A stretch of 64,000 bases of DNA from Pseudoalteromonas carrageenovora IAM 12662. Its GTDB lineage: Bacteria > Pseudomonadota > Gammaproteobacteria > Enterobacterales > Alteromonadaceae. The position numbers and the translations under genes were made by a program. The notes beneath the pieces were generated by a model, which saw nothing but the letters and a program-made list of their open reading frames with translations, did not search any database and was not told the origin of the DNA. Below, in pieces: positions 18,623 through 26,677 of this stretch. The first letter of the stretch is position 1. Each line of letters starts with the position of its first letter. The stretch lies in contig NZ_LT965928.1 in NCBI RefSeq assembly GCF_900239935.1, positions 1,301,407 to 1,365,406 of the forward strand, given 5' to 3'.

Positions 18623-19321
18623 ATGAGAATAACAGTGTTTGAGTATCAGTTAAAAAAAAGCACCAGACGAAAAACGGTTGCAATTAAAGTACATAATAAA
18701 AAGGTGACTGTGTATGCCCCTCAGTTTGTTAGTAATAAACAAATAGAAAAATGGCTTTTTAATAAGCAGGCGTGGGTAAGAGCCCAATTAACTAAACAGC
18801 TTTATATTACTGATACCAGACAGTACCCGCTAAGAGATAAGCAAGTTTTAATTTTTGATAGAGCTGTAAATATTGAATTTAAGCAGGATGTTAAGTCAGA
18901 GGTCATAAAGTGTGATAACAATTTGCTTATTACTCATTCTTCACGCGTTAAAAATCTTGGACAAAAATATCAGCAACTTCTTGAAGAATACCTAAAAGAG
19001 CAGTTAACGGCATATATAGAAATGCGTTTAGCGTACTTTTGCGAAAAAATGGGCGAAGAGTTACCAATGCGTTTAAAAATCGCTATTTATAAGCGAAAGT
19101 GGGGAAGTTGTAATAGCAAACGTGAGTTAACCTTTAATTTGCATTTAATCGGAGCGCCTTACCATGCTATTGATTATGTGATTGTTCACGAGTTAGCGCA
19201 CTTACGACACCTAAACCACAGCAAAGCATTTTGGCAGCATGTTGAGCGTTTTTTTCCTGATTATAAAGCACCATCAAAATGGCTAAAGCAAAATAGTATG
19301 GGTTTACAATGGGTTTTTTAA
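18623..19321 (+). CDS. YgjP-like metallopeptidase-fold protein (DUF45)
   Basis: A 232-residue protein of the M48-related YgjP/DUF45 family. The zinc-binding motif HELAHLRHLNHSKAFW is complete near residue 190, preceded by the family hallmark KRKWGSCN near 154. Escherichia coli YgjP has been linked to nucleotide (UTP) hydrolysis; other members occur with restriction systems, but no such gene is nearby. It is a single gene whose stop runs directly into an 8-bp satellite array, with no obvious terminator in between. Confidence 0.85.
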   Translation: MRITVFEYQLKKSTRRKTVAIKVHNKKVTVYAPQFVSNKQIEKWLFNKQAWVRAQLTKQLYITDTRQYPLRDKQVLIFDRAVNIEFKQDVKSEVIKCDNNLLITHSSRVKNLGQKYQQLLEEYLKEQLTAYIEMRLAYFCEKMGEELPMRLKIAIYKRKWGSCNSKRELTFNLHLIGAPYHAIDYVIVHELAHLRHLNHSKAFWQHVERFFPDYKAPSKWLKQNSMGLQWVF

Positions 19322-19329
19322 ATTAATTT

Positions 19330-19526
19330 GAATATAGGAATATATGAATATAGGAATATATGAATATAGGAATATAGGAATATAGGAATATATGAATATA
19401 GGAATATAGGAATATAGGAATATAGGAATATAGGAATATAGGAATATAGGAATATAGGAATATAGGAATATAGGAATATAGGAATATAGGAATATAGGAA
19501 TATAGGAATATAGGAATATAGGAATA
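19330..19526. repeat. 8-bp satellite array, about 24 copies of GAATATAG
   Basis: About 197 bases are made almost only of the unit GAATATAG (read as GGAATATA in another phase). A few units in the left part carry GAATATAT; the right part is uniform. The array starts 9 bases after the YgjP-like stop and ends about 10 bases from the 3' end of the first tRNA-Tyr gene. The unit is not a multiple of three, and reading it as protein gives only a YSYIPIFL-type periodic peptide, so it is non-coding. Such arrays expand and contract by replication slippage. Confidence 0.97.
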
Positions 19527-19536
19527 AAAAAAGAAG

Positions 19537-19621
19537 TGGTGGAGGGAGCTGGATTCGAACCAGCGAAGGCTGAGCCGTCAGATTTACAGTCTGATCCCTT
19601 TGGCCGCTCGGGAACCCCTCC
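19537..19621 (-). tRNA. tRNA-Tyr (GTA anticodon), copy 1
   Basis: Read on the minus strand, an 85-base class II tRNA: acceptor GGAGGGG pairing with the 3' end, D-arm CCCGAGCGGCCAAAGGG, anticodon arm CAGACTGTAAATCTG with GTA, a long variable arm, T-arm GGTTCGAATCC and an encoded CCA. The long variable arm and GTA identify bacterial tRNA-Tyr. It is the downstream member of a tandem pair; the 49-base spacer suggests one precursor transcript. Confidence 0.97.
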
Positions 19622-19670
19622 ACACTATTTTTGTTACATTTGGCCCCACTTAACTTAGCGGTAAGAAAAG

Positions 19671-19755
19671 TGGTGGAGGGAGCTGGATTCGAACCAGCGA
19701 AGGCTGAGCCGTCAGATTTACAGTCTGATCCCTTTGGCCGCTCGGGAACCCCTCC
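19671..19755 (-). tRNA. tRNA-Tyr (GTA anticodon), copy 2
   Basis: Second 85-base tRNA-Tyr, identical in sequence to copy 1, including encoded CCA. It lies upstream of copy 1 on the minus strand. The promoter should lie in 19756-19867, shared with the divergent gene at 19868. Confidence 0.97.
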
Positions 19756-19867
19756 AATGCAACGGCGCTGATAATAGCAAAATGCGTATTTAAGTAAAGA
19801 AAAAAGCTAAAGAAAATTGAAATAAAGCCGATAAATATCTATCAGTTACCATAATCGGCTAAAGACT

Positions 19868-20395
19868 ATGCAAATCGATGATTTGTTAATCACAGAGAGT
19901 CAGCTAAATAGCAAACTTAATAATAGTGTGCATGAAAATCGCCGAGGCGAGTTTGCACTTTTATTAGCGATGCTTTCGCATGATGCATTAGACTTCAGTC
20001 AATTTCATCTGCCAAAAACAGAAATTGACAGTACAGCCACATCTGAAGATTCCTTGAGAAAGAAATTTGGTGCTGGGCCTAAACAATCGCTAGCCCCCGG
20101 TGAGTTTGATATGCTTATAGGGCAGTTTAATGCAGCTTTAATCTCAGAGCATGGTGCGCAGGCGGGTATGAAAAGCATTAAACTTAATCAATACCTAAAG
20201 CCCGAGCCACTCACAATTAGAGATGATGACAAGCATATTCCACTTAATGTATTAGATAATTGCGAGATAGCGGTTAGGCGACGGATTAAAAGTGAATATA
20301 CTCAGTTAGCAAACCCACCTATTGACGCAAGTGCTTTTTACGATAGTTTAAACGACGATTCAATTCATCAACCCCTTCATTTGATAGCGGTTTAG
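19868..20395 (+). CDS. Conserved hypothetical protein (possibly VC2046/SO_2500-like)
   Basis: A 175-residue soluble protein without signal peptide or membrane segment. Visible features are an N-terminal segment NRRGEFALLLAMLSHDALD near residue 24, a central Ala-Gly/Pro-rich linker and a C-terminal polar tail. The pattern of an early 'RR.EF.LLLAMLS.D' helix resembles a small family known from Vibrio and Shewanella, but I cannot confirm this without a search. Function unknown. It is divergent from the tRNA-Tyr pair and monocistronic; the following gap of 218 bases shows no strong terminator. Confidence 0.7.
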   Translation: MQIDDLLITESQLNSKLNNSVHENRRGEFALLLAMLSHDALDFSQFHLPKTEIDSTATSEDSLRKKFGAGPKQSLAPGEFDMLIGQFNAALISEHGAQAGMKSIKLNQYLKPEPLTIRDDDKHIPLNVLDNCEIAVRRRIKSEYTQLANPPIDASAFYDSLNDDSIHQPLHLIAV

Positions 20396-20613
20396 TCTCT
20401 AACCACCTTGCATGAAAACATGCACCCTCTATATAATTTTCTTGTAATAAAAAGTCTGTAAAATACATTTTATTCAAGCTTTGCTTTATATAATGTCTAA
20501 TAATTGATTTAATGTAAAAAAAGCATCCAAAAATTAAATGCAATTGCTATAATGGCGACAAATGGTATGACATTAAATGCCGTTATCATTAAACAAAGGT
20601 AATTAGGAACGTA

Positions 20614-20916
20614 ATGAAGAAAACATTCACGCTAAATCACGAGAAAATCAAATACCCTCGTATGGTTGATGCTGCAAAGCACGAAGTGAAAAAATATTTG
20701 AAAAGAGAGCGTAACAAGACGCTTCCTGAAGATGCTGATTATTGGGCATTTGACTGTAAGTTTGGTAATACAGCAGAAGAAGCACAGGTTGTGCATGTTG
20801 CTGAATTAAACAACCAAATTGGCGAAATTGAAAAGCAAGGTTTAACTTCTTTCTATGTAGAGATTTTAGCTCGACCTGCACAGCGTCAACAGTTAGACCT
20901 TGATGATGACGAGTAA
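20614..20916 (+). CDS. DUF6172-like small conserved protein
   Basis: A 100-residue basic protein starting MKKTFTLNHEKIK and continuing with a Lys/Arg-rich helix (VKKYLKRERNKTLP) and an acidic tail. The order 'MKKTF.L.H.K.K..R..DA.KH.VKKY.KRER...LP' matches a small conserved family of unknown function (DUF6172 type). It has no membrane segment. A GGAACG site precedes the ATG and a clear terminator follows, so it is a single-gene unit. Confidence 0.75.
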   Translation: MKKTFTLNHEKIKYPRMVDAAKHEVKKYLKRERNKTLPEDADYWAFDCKFGNTAEEAQVVHVAELNNQIGEIEKQGLTSFYVEILARPAQRQQLDLDDDE

Positions 20917-20949
20917 AAAGTTAGTTTAAAACTAATATGTAAATTATGA

Positions 20950-20976
20950 AATGGGCCTAAGTGGCCCATTTTTTGT
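20950..20976 (+). terminator. Terminator after the DUF6172-like gene
   Basis: ATGGGCC TAAGT GGCCCAT followed by TTTTTT. Confidence 0.9.
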
Positions 20977-21322
20977 TTTTATGATCCGTTCTTTGTTTAT
21001 GCCAATCTAAATAACCCTCAATCATTTTGAAGTGCCATACCTAGCGTTTGCTATGTGATTGCCTAGAAGGTTAGGTAACTACATATGTGCTTAGTATAGC
21101 TTTCATTTTTAAATGATTAGCAAAGCGAGTCGAATTTTTCTGCACACATTTTAACTGTCACTTCATTCAACTCGCCAATAAAGTAATAATGCATTTCTTG
21201 ATATTTTATCGCCACCTCAGCTTCACTACATAAGCTTAGCCTTTTATATAGCTGTTAACATTTGCATAACATAAAATAGTATTATAGTGTGTGTAAAATA
21301 ATAAAAATAAGTATCGCAAGTT
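20977..21322. other. Intergenic region before the REC-GGDEF gene
   Basis: About 345 bases without a plausible gene. It should hold the promoter of the downstream cyclase; no conserved operator or repeat was recognised. Confidence 0.35.
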
Positions 21323-22240
21323 ATGCCAATAAATTACTCAGATCATGCATTACAACTAAGTTTAAAAAGTTCTAAGGTACTTATTGTGGAAGACCAACTA
21401 CTAACATTAATTGTACTTAGAAAGGCATTGTCGGATCGTTTTAATGTAATGACTTCTAGAAGTGGTGAAGAGGCTATAGATTTATGTAAGTTAGATCCGC
21501 CCGACCTAATACTTCTAGATATCAATTTAGAAGGTATTAATGGAATAGAAACCTGTTTAAAACTAAAAAATACTTACGAAACTCAAGATATCCCAGTTAT
21601 ATTTATTACGTCACTCGAAAGCGAAGAGGGGGCATGTTGGGAAGCTGGTGCCGTAGATTTTATAAAGAAACCGACAAATCCAGAAACACTATTTAGAAGG
21701 GTCAGAGCCCACTTAATGATTAAGGCTCAACATGATTTACTTAATCAAAAAGTGTTTATTGACGACTTAACTCAAATTTATAACCGACGCTACTTTGATA
21801 CCCACTTTATAAAAATAGAACAAAGTGCATTACGTGAAAATGCAGACTGTGCACTGTTACTAATAGATATAGATTACTTTAAGCAATACAATGACACTTA
21901 TGGCCACGTACAGGGGGATGCGGTATTAAACTTAGTTGCCCAAACAATTACTAAAAGCTTACAACGTCCTGCAGATTTTGTATCAAGATTTGGAGGGGAA
22001 GAATTTGTTGTTGTACTTCCCCATACAGGTAATAAAGGCGCTAATTGTGTAGCAGACAAAATAAAAAATAATGTAATGCAACTAGGTATATTGCATAAAC
22101 ACTCAGAGCATGAATTTGTAACAATTAGTATTGGTGGCGCAACATTGCAAACGCGCGACAATAGTAAAAATACATTACAGTTAGCAGATGAAAGAATGTA
22201 TCAATCTAAGTTTCAAGGGCGTAACCAAGTCAGTTTTTAG
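21323..22240 (+). CDS. Response regulator with GGDEF output (diguanylate cyclase)
   Basis: A 305-residue protein with an N-terminal receiver (VED near residue 22, phospho-acceptor Asp66 in LILLDINLEGING, Lys116 in FIKKP) and a C-terminal GGDEF domain. The active site is GGEEF at 224-228, a catalytically valid variant. An RxxD inhibitory site (RPAD, 215-218) lies exactly five residues before it, so product inhibition by cyclic-di-GMP is expected. Architecture is PleD/WspR-like. No partner kinase is adjacent. Confidence 0.94.
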   Translation: MPINYSDHALQLSLKSSKVLIVEDQLLTLIVLRKALSDRFNVMTSRSGEEAIDLCKLDPPDLILLDINLEGINGIETCLKLKNTYETQDIPVIFITSLESEEGACWEAGAVDFIKKPTNPETLFRRVRAHLMIKAQHDLLNQKVFIDDLTQIYNRRYFDTHFIKIEQSALRENADCALLLIDIDYFKQYNDTYGHVQGDAVLNLVAQTITKSLQRPADFVSRFGGEEFVVVLPHTGNKGANCVADKIKNNVMQLGILHKHSEHEFVTISIGGATLQTRDNSKNTLQLADERMYQSKFQGRNQVSF

Positions 22241-22275
22241 CCCCTTTTTAAGTTATAGTTTTGGTTATGGGAGAG

Positions 22276-22755
22276 TCATACGCTGTGGCATTTTTTGTAT
22301 TTTTTACCACTGCCACAAGGGCAGTTATCATTTCTACTCACCTTAATATCAGCTACAGGAAGTATAGTCCCATCGATATAACGCCATTTATCGTCCTCTT
22401 TTATAAATCGTGAGTGTTCGTGAAGCTCACAGTATAAATTTTGATAAAAATAATGCGCTTTAAATTCAACACTTCCTTGAGAGTCATCGTAGTTTGTACT
22501 TACTACGTCTAAACCTACAAACCGGCAACTATTTGCAAAATCTTTAATCTCTTTTATAGGGTTTTCCGCTTTTTTTTCAGAGGCATAAGTATGATAAACA
22601 TACTTTGCATTTTTTGTAACATAAGCACTATAGCGAGAACGCATTAATTGCTCAGGATTAGCGGCTTGTTGTGACCCTATATGAAGGGGCTCGCAGCAGT
22701 GGGCATAATTCAGCCCGCTACTGCAAAAACATTGAGTGGTATTTGGTAAAATCAT
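22276..22755 (-). CDS. YchJ family protein with SEC-C zinc motifs
   Basis: A 159-residue protein with two Cys clusters: CFCSSGLNYAHCC at the N-terminus and the SEC-C motif CPCGSGKKYKKCH at the C-terminus, either side of the YchJ/NTF2-like domain (LMRSRYSAYV, near residue 37). SEC-C motifs bind zinc; the function of YchJ is not established. It lies 38 bases downstream of the SulA-like gene on the same strand, so SOS-driven read-through into it is possible. Confidence 0.9.
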   Translation of the reverse strand: MILPNTTQCFCSSGLNYAHCCEPLHIGSQQAANPEQLMRSRYSAYVTKNAKYVYHTYASEKKAENPIKEIKDFANSCRFVGLDVVSTNYDDSQGSVEFKAHYFYQNLYCELHEHSRFIKEDDKWRYIDGTILPVADIKVSRNDNCPCGSGKKYKKCHSV

Positions 22756-22793
22756 AATAACAGTACAGAGTTTAAAACATTAGTTTATCAATC

Positions 22794-23243
22794 TTATTGT
22801 GCTAGTGGTATCTCTGTAATTGTCGAGTCTTTTGTAAAGCAATAAAGCTTCGTTGCAGTTTTACTTAAATCTAAAGAAAGGCTATTAAGCAATTGATTAT
22901 TTACTATATCGGTCCACGTTATTACAGCCGCAAAATTACCGTTATTCAACGCAGAATTCAAAACATACTCTAAATTTACTAAGTGTTTTTGTCTGATAAC
23001 TAGCAACTTACTTGTATCAATAGAGCACGAGTCGAGTAATGCTCTACTAGGAACATGATCAGGAGCAATCAATAATGTCCATGCGTTAGAGCTATTATAA
23101 TGGTGCAGCACTTTTAAAAGCTCAAACGTTGCTGATATCTCATCTTCAATTTGAATTAAGTTTACACAATCACGTTTATCATCTTGCTTATAACTTTTAA
23201 CTGTTATTACGGTAATAGGCTGTAACATAAATATCTCACTCAC
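22794..23243 (-). CDS. sulA: SulA-like SOS cell-division inhibitor
   Basis: A 149-residue protein. Residues about 40-135 align by eye with the FtsZ-binding core of Escherichia coli SulA: a first helix (LLKVLHHYN), then W-L-L-I-AP, two helix-strand elements, and NSALNNGNFAAVITW corresponding to RALRTGNYSVVIGW. SulA blocks FtsZ polymerisation during DNA damage. The family call is supported by context: a LexA-like operator begins about 11 bases upstream of the start. An internal ATG six codons in is an alternative start. Unlike in pseudomonads, no lexA gene is adjacent. Confidence 0.8.
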   Translation of the reverse strand: MSEIFMLQPITVITVKSYKQDDKRDCVNLIQIEDEISATFELLKVLHHYNSSNAWTLLIAPDHVPSRALLDSCSIDTSKLLVIRQKHLVNLEYVLNSALNNGNFAAVITWTDIVNNQLLNSLSLDLSKTATKLYCFTKDSTITEIPLAQ

Positions 23244-23253
23244 TGGGTTTTTA

Positions 23254-23273
23254 TACAGTACACGTATACAGTA
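23254..23273 (-). promoter_or_regulatory. LexA-like operator upstream of sulA
   Basis: On the minus strand the 20-bp site starts TACTGTATAC and ends GTACTGTA, differing from the gammaproteobacterial LexA core CTGT-N8-ACAG by one core base (ACTG for ACAG). TATACAGT occurs three times on the plus strand (23252, 23265, 23277), so there are several half-sites. Its position just upstream of the sulA start fits SOS repression. Confidence 0.6.
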
Positions 23274-23334
23274 GTTTATACAGTGCTTCTGTGCAAGCGA
23301 TATTTGCTATTTATTTGTACAGTTATTCAGTTTT

Positions 23335-23359
23335 GTTCTTTCTCATTCGGTTTTGGAAT
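23335..23359 (+). repeat. Left 25-bp inverted repeat of the accessory island
   Basis: GTTCTTTCTCATTC followed by GGTTTTGGAAT matches, in inverted orientation, 26678-26702 at 21 of 25 positions. A shorter related copy (TTTTTCTCATAAGGTTTGGAAT) occurs near 23442. Confidence 0.6.
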
Positions 23360-23869
23360 GGTTTGTCACACGTCTGGAATAAAGAGCCCTATGTGGCAAA
23401 GCTTGTAGTAATGGTATTGCTGTTCCTTATTTGGGTTTTTCTCATAAGGTTTGGAATTTAGTTTTAGGCTTAAACTGATTAAAACACCAAATAAAGATCC
23501 TAAATTAATATTCCATACTGTATTTTTCTTGATTTAATACGGTATGGATAGCGTTTATTGTTTAAACTCGTATTAAAAGAATGTTCTGAAAGCTAAGCTA
23601 TCTGATGTTAAAAATGTAGTAAGGCGTTTATCAGTGATAACCGCTCATTGAGATTGGCTAAATATCGTCGTTAATTGATTGGTTAAATGCGCTTTGTGCA
23701 TATATTCATGAAAATGAGCGCTGCGCGCAAATTGGATTATTTAACTTTACCTAAAAACTTTAGAAAACTTAGTGATAGTAATACCTTAGGTAATTTGTTA
23801 AAACTATATAAAGTAGATAAGTGAGCGTTAAGTCGGCAGAAATATGCGCGATGAGCGCACTATTAAATT
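23360..23869. other. Non-coding left part of the island
   Basis: About 510 bases without a plausible gene. It has several short inverted motifs (for example CGCTCATT near 23640 with AATGAGCG near 23714) that may be remains of older cassette sites. No integrase gene or clear attI site is visible. Confidence 0.4.
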
Positions 23870-23876
23870 GTTAGGT
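23870..23876 (+). other. Cassette boundary core site (GTTAGGT)
   Basis: A perfect match to the integron core GTTRRRY, 23 bases before the ATG at 23900. This is the spacing expected between the recombination point and the gene of an inserted cassette. The left arm of the attC that would precede it is not clear. Confidence 0.5.
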
Positions 23877-23899
23877 TTCCAAGGAAAGTTCGCGATTTT

Positions 23900-24352
23900 A
23901 TGAAAAACAGCTGTTTTCTTCTCTTTTTTCTAAGCCTAATATTTAGTAATAGTGCTTTAGCAAGTAATCAAAAACTTTGCGATGCACTTTATGAATACCT
24001 GAGGGCTACTACGTCAAATAACTCACTTCGAGTTAAGCTGATTAATGATTGGTCTAGCTTTTCAAAACAATGCAAGTCTTATGAGTCCAGTGTAGCCGGG
24101 GTATTTTGCAAATCATTAATGTCACACACCTCTACCGAATTTATGAAGTTAAATTTAATAAGTGTATTGGAATGTGCGAATGCTGACATTGCTTTCAAAA
24201 ACCTAACAATCGAAGAAATGTCGGGTAGCCTCACAATTTATAAAATCCCCAAAATAAATGAAAATATTGAGATGACAATCACTTTTTCTTTTGGGTATGT
24301 GGATGTAAATGACTTTGTTGAAATCTCGACTCGATATGAGGAGTTTGACTAG
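23900..24352 (+). CDS. Cassette-borne secreted protein of unknown function
   Basis: A 150-residue product with an N-terminal signal peptide (hydrophobic KNSCFLLFFLSLIFSNSALA, cleavage expected after ALA). The mature part has four Cys (near residues 27, 57, 68 and 91), allowing two disulfides in the periplasm, and a beta-rich C-terminus. I do not recognise the family. The gene lies between an integron-type core site and an attC-like site starting 3 bases after its stop, the classic layout of a promoterless gene cassette. An AAGGAAAG site lies 15 bases before the ATG. Confidence 0.7.
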   Translation: MKNSCFLLFFLSLIFSNSALASNQKLCDALYEYLRATTSNNSLRVKLINDWSSFSKQCKSYESSVAGVFCKSLMSHTSTEFMKLNLISVLECANADIAFKNLTIEEMSGSLTIYKIPKINENIEMTITFSFGYVDVNDFVEISTRYEEFD

Positions 24353-24354
24353 AA

Positions 24355-24456
24355 ACCTAACAAGTCAATAAATCAGGACTAAAATCAATTGGCTTTATGC
24401 TCCTACGTCGCTAAAGTATAACCAATTAATTTATAGCCTATTATTGAGGCGTTGGT
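24355..24456 (+). other. attC-like recombination site of cassette 1
   Basis: Begins ACCTAACAAG just after the stop and ends GAGGCGTTGGT. The outer arms pair (ACCTAAC with GGCGTTGGT, TCAATAA with TTATTGA). An inner arm of about 14 bp, CTAAAATCAATTGG, pairs with CCAATTAATTTATAG with one bulge and one mismatch. Length (about 100 bases), TAACAA / GCGTTRG ends and the long imperfect palindrome are those of attC sites. The right core is interrupted after GTTGG by an insertion sequence. Confidence 0.7.
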
Positions 24457-26019
24457 ATGACTCCCACTGTCAAGTTAAACGCACTGATCCCTGCCTAACT
24501 TTTTTAAGCCATAATTACTTTAGCTCGAATTAGAGCGAGTTAATACATAAGATGAAGCAAGTAATTTCGTCGGTTATCTTGCTGATATTCGTTGGTTATT
24601 ACTATTTCTAGCAACAGAGCAGACCTTACTTATTCCGTCGTGGCACCTGTCTTCAGTCTATGTTCGTGGTTCAATGCAGCGTTAGCTGCATTGTCATCCT
24701 AACGCCGTCGGTGGTTGTGCCACACCCGATGCTTGATCCCATGCATTAACTCTAATTCGTTTATCATGCGGGTACTCTTGCCAATCTAAGTTTTGCGTTC
24801 ACTGGCGTAAGTACCACTTCTTTTGCAATGGCCCATATGTACGCAATCATTTCTCGGGCAATTGCGGTGACAACAAGGTTGTAGTGTTTCCCTTTGGCTA
24901 TCATTTTTTTATAGCGCTTGCAGAGCCTAAGTTGTGCTTTCCACGCAATATCAATAATGTCCTTTGGTAAACCTTCTTGTCGTTTTTGCATATCTGTCGA
25001 TATATTTGCCGCATACCGATAAGTGTGTGCACCTTCAACGAGAAGGCGTCTTGCTCGGCCGTTTCCGCATTTTGTGATAGCGCCAATATGGCGTTTGCCA
25101 CCACTCGAGTGTTCACTGGGTACAAGACCGAGATAACTCATTAATTTACGGGGATGGTCGAAGCGCGATAAATCACCAAGCTCAGCCACAACGCCGGTGG
25201 CGACCAACAAGCGAACACCTCGCATTGCTTGTATTGCTTTAACAACGGGATAATAACGCCATTGATGGACGTGATGTGTTAGTTCATTGTCTAGTCTTTC
25301 AAGTCGGCTTATTCGCTCGGTAATTGTTTGTAAAAACTCTTGTAAGACAATGTGCTGCGCGGGATGTGGCAGCACAAGCTCAGTGAGCCAACGTAAATGT
25401 TTTTGTGACCAATTTGCGGTGCCTTTGTAATTAATATTATTGCGAAGCATCAACGCTTTTAATTGATATTTAGCATCTTTTAAATCTTCCATGGCTATTT
25501 CGCGTGCGCGAGATAAATCGCGTACGGCTTCATCTTCAGGCTCGGGAACATAGATAGGTGTTAAATCTTCAGATTTAAGTAATTTAGCGAGCTTAAGGGC
25601 ATCACGTTTATCGGTTTTAATCTTCTCGCCTGGTTTTTTAGGAATAAGAGATGGGGCAACCACATAACAGCAATGGCCAAGGCTTGTGATTAATCTGTAA
25701 ATCCAATAACCACAAGGGCCTGCTTCATAAACAAAGTGTAGCGTTGCGCCAGGGTATTTAGATTCAAACTGACGAACAAGCTTTTGAACGGCCACTTTGG
25801 AAGAAGAAAATCGACCAAGGTGAACAGGTTGAGAGCCTCTATGTTCTTCAATATAGGCGACTTCATTGAATTCTTTATGTGTATCAAGTCCGATAAAAAG
25901 TATGCTATGTTTGTTCATGTTAGCCTCTGCTGTTTAGTTAATTGACAAACTAATTATGGCTCTGGCTTTGAATTAAGCTAACCCACGAAAAGCGGAGGCT
26001 AACACCGTGTGGGAGTCAT
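24457..26019 (-). mobile_element. IS1111-type insertion sequence (IS110 family) inserted at an attC site
   Basis: About 1.56 kb between perfect 11-bp inverted repeats ATGACTCCCAC (24457-24467) and GTGGGAGTCAT (26009-26019), with one leftward transposase gene. Subterminal inverted repeats separate the IS1111 group from other IS110-family elements, so the true ends may lie a few bases outside the repeats (about 7 on the left and 3 on the right). No target duplication is seen, as expected. The left end abuts the right core of an attC-like site, matching the known attC-targeting subgroup of IS1111 elements. About 300 bases between the left repeat and the transposase stop hold no gene. Confidence 0.85.
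24764..25918 (-). CDS. IS110-family (IS1111 group) transposase
   Basis: A 384-residue DEDD-type transposase. The N-terminal RuvC-like domain starts FIGLDTHKEF (first Asp), continues with VYEAGPCGYWIYR (Glu near residue 65) and TDKRDALKLAKLL (Asp pair near 102-105). The C-terminal transposase_20 domain has MRGVRLLVATGVVAELGDLSRF and YLGLVPSEHSSGGK around 230-275, with the Ser typical of IS110 proteins. The gene looks intact, so the element could be active. Confidence 0.95.
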   Translation of the reverse strand: MNKHSILFIGLDTHKEFNEVAYIEEHRGSQPVHLGRFSSSKVAVQKLVRQFESKYPGATLHFVYEAGPCGYWIYRLITSLGHCCYVVAPSLIPKKPGEKIKTDKRDALKLAKLLKSEDLTPIYVPEPEDEAVRDLSRAREIAMEDLKDAKYQLKALMLRNNINYKGTANWSQKHLRWLTELVLPHPAQHIVLQEFLQTITERISRLERLDNELTHHVHQWRYYPVVKAIQAMRGVRLLVATGVVAELGDLSRFDHPRKLMSYLGLVPSEHSSGGKRHIGAITKCGNGRARRLLVEGAHTYRYAANISTDMQKRQEGLPKDIIDIAWKAQLRLCKRYKKMIAKGKHYNLVVTAIAREMIAYIWAIAKEVVLTPVNAKLRLARVPA

Positions 26020-26020
26020 T

Positions 26021-26443
26021 ATGTCTATGTACCTAAATATGAATCTGAGATCGTTTAATCAATTAATAATAAGTTTGTCTGCTGGAATTACAGCGTTAGA
26101 CTTTGCTTTTTTACCTTCAAAAGATGGCATATTTTCATCATTATATATTGTTCCTATTGCTTTACTTTTAATCTTTGTATTGTCCCTATTAACATCTAAA
26201 CGTAATTACAAAACCGCAGCTTTTAAAATAGTCCTCGCCTATTCAATCTATAGCGCAATGTTTGTTGGTGTTTTACTTCCATTTGGGCAAGCTATTTCAT
26301 TTTTAATAGAGTCAGATTTTAATTTTCAAAGTTGGCAAAATATATATGGTAAATGGGCATTAATACAATTTGGTTCAGGTATTGTATTTAGTATAATTTC
26401 GCTCTATGCATTTTTCGGTTTAAAGCGTAATATCGTTAAATAA
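26021..26443 (+). CDS. Cassette-borne small membrane protein of unknown function
   Basis: A 140-residue protein with about four hydrophobic segments (near residues 14-30, 38-58, 69-90 and 113-133), so an inner-membrane protein. Family not recognised. The open frame extends to a GTG at 26009 inside the insertion sequence repeat, but the ATG at 26021 (or 26027) is the likely native start. The insertion sequence ends only 1-2 bases before this ATG, so its original upstream region and ribosome site have been displaced and it may now be silent. A TAACAA motif overlaps its stop, as is usual for integron cassettes. Confidence 0.65.
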   Translation: MSMYLNMNLRSFNQLIISLSAGITALDFAFLPSKDGIFSSLYIVPIALLLIFVLSLLTSKRNYKTAAFKIVLAYSIYSAMFVGVLLPFGQAISFLIESDFNFQSWQNIYGKWALIQFGSGIVFSIISLYAFFGLKRNIVK

Positions 26444-26585
26444 CAATAGTCTAGGGTTACGACAGTTCGCTGTTGGCACACTAGCGAAGCTTGCCAGAGT
26501 ACGCCTATAAAATTAACTATATCCTTAAACCTTTAATGTACTTGAGTGGCTAGCAACGTACGGGTGAACCCTTCCAGCGTTAATT
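26441..26585 (+). other. Second attC-like site (cassette 2)
   Basis: Begins TAACAA at the stop codon and ends CAGCGTTAATT. The outer arms pair (TAAC / GTTA, AGGGTT / AACCCT), and inner short stems occur (TTCGCT / AGCGAA, GTACG / CGTAC). It is longer (about 145 bases) and less regular than the first site, so the call is weaker. Confidence 0.45.
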
Positions 26586-26677
26586 GAGAAATTAGCTTAA
26601 TTCCAGCATTGAATGGGAAATATTCCAAATTCCTATTGGAAAATCACTTATTAAATCCTCGCCGTATATAGATCCTA

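Noticed and set aside
19330..19526. CRISPR array
   Set aside because: The units are 8 bp, continuous and have no spacers; no cas genes are nearby. The 51-bp array at 60976 is likewise coding without spacers.
19318..19623. Leftward 101-codon open frame through the satellite and the first tRNA-Tyr
   Set aside because: It reads the 8-bp repeat as a periodic YSYIPIFL peptide and antisense/sense tRNA sequence; no ribosome site and no protein-like composition.
23360..23869. Integron attI site or integrase gene in the left part of the island
   Set aside because: No open frame of integrase size on either strand and no convincing attI; only short inverted motifs.
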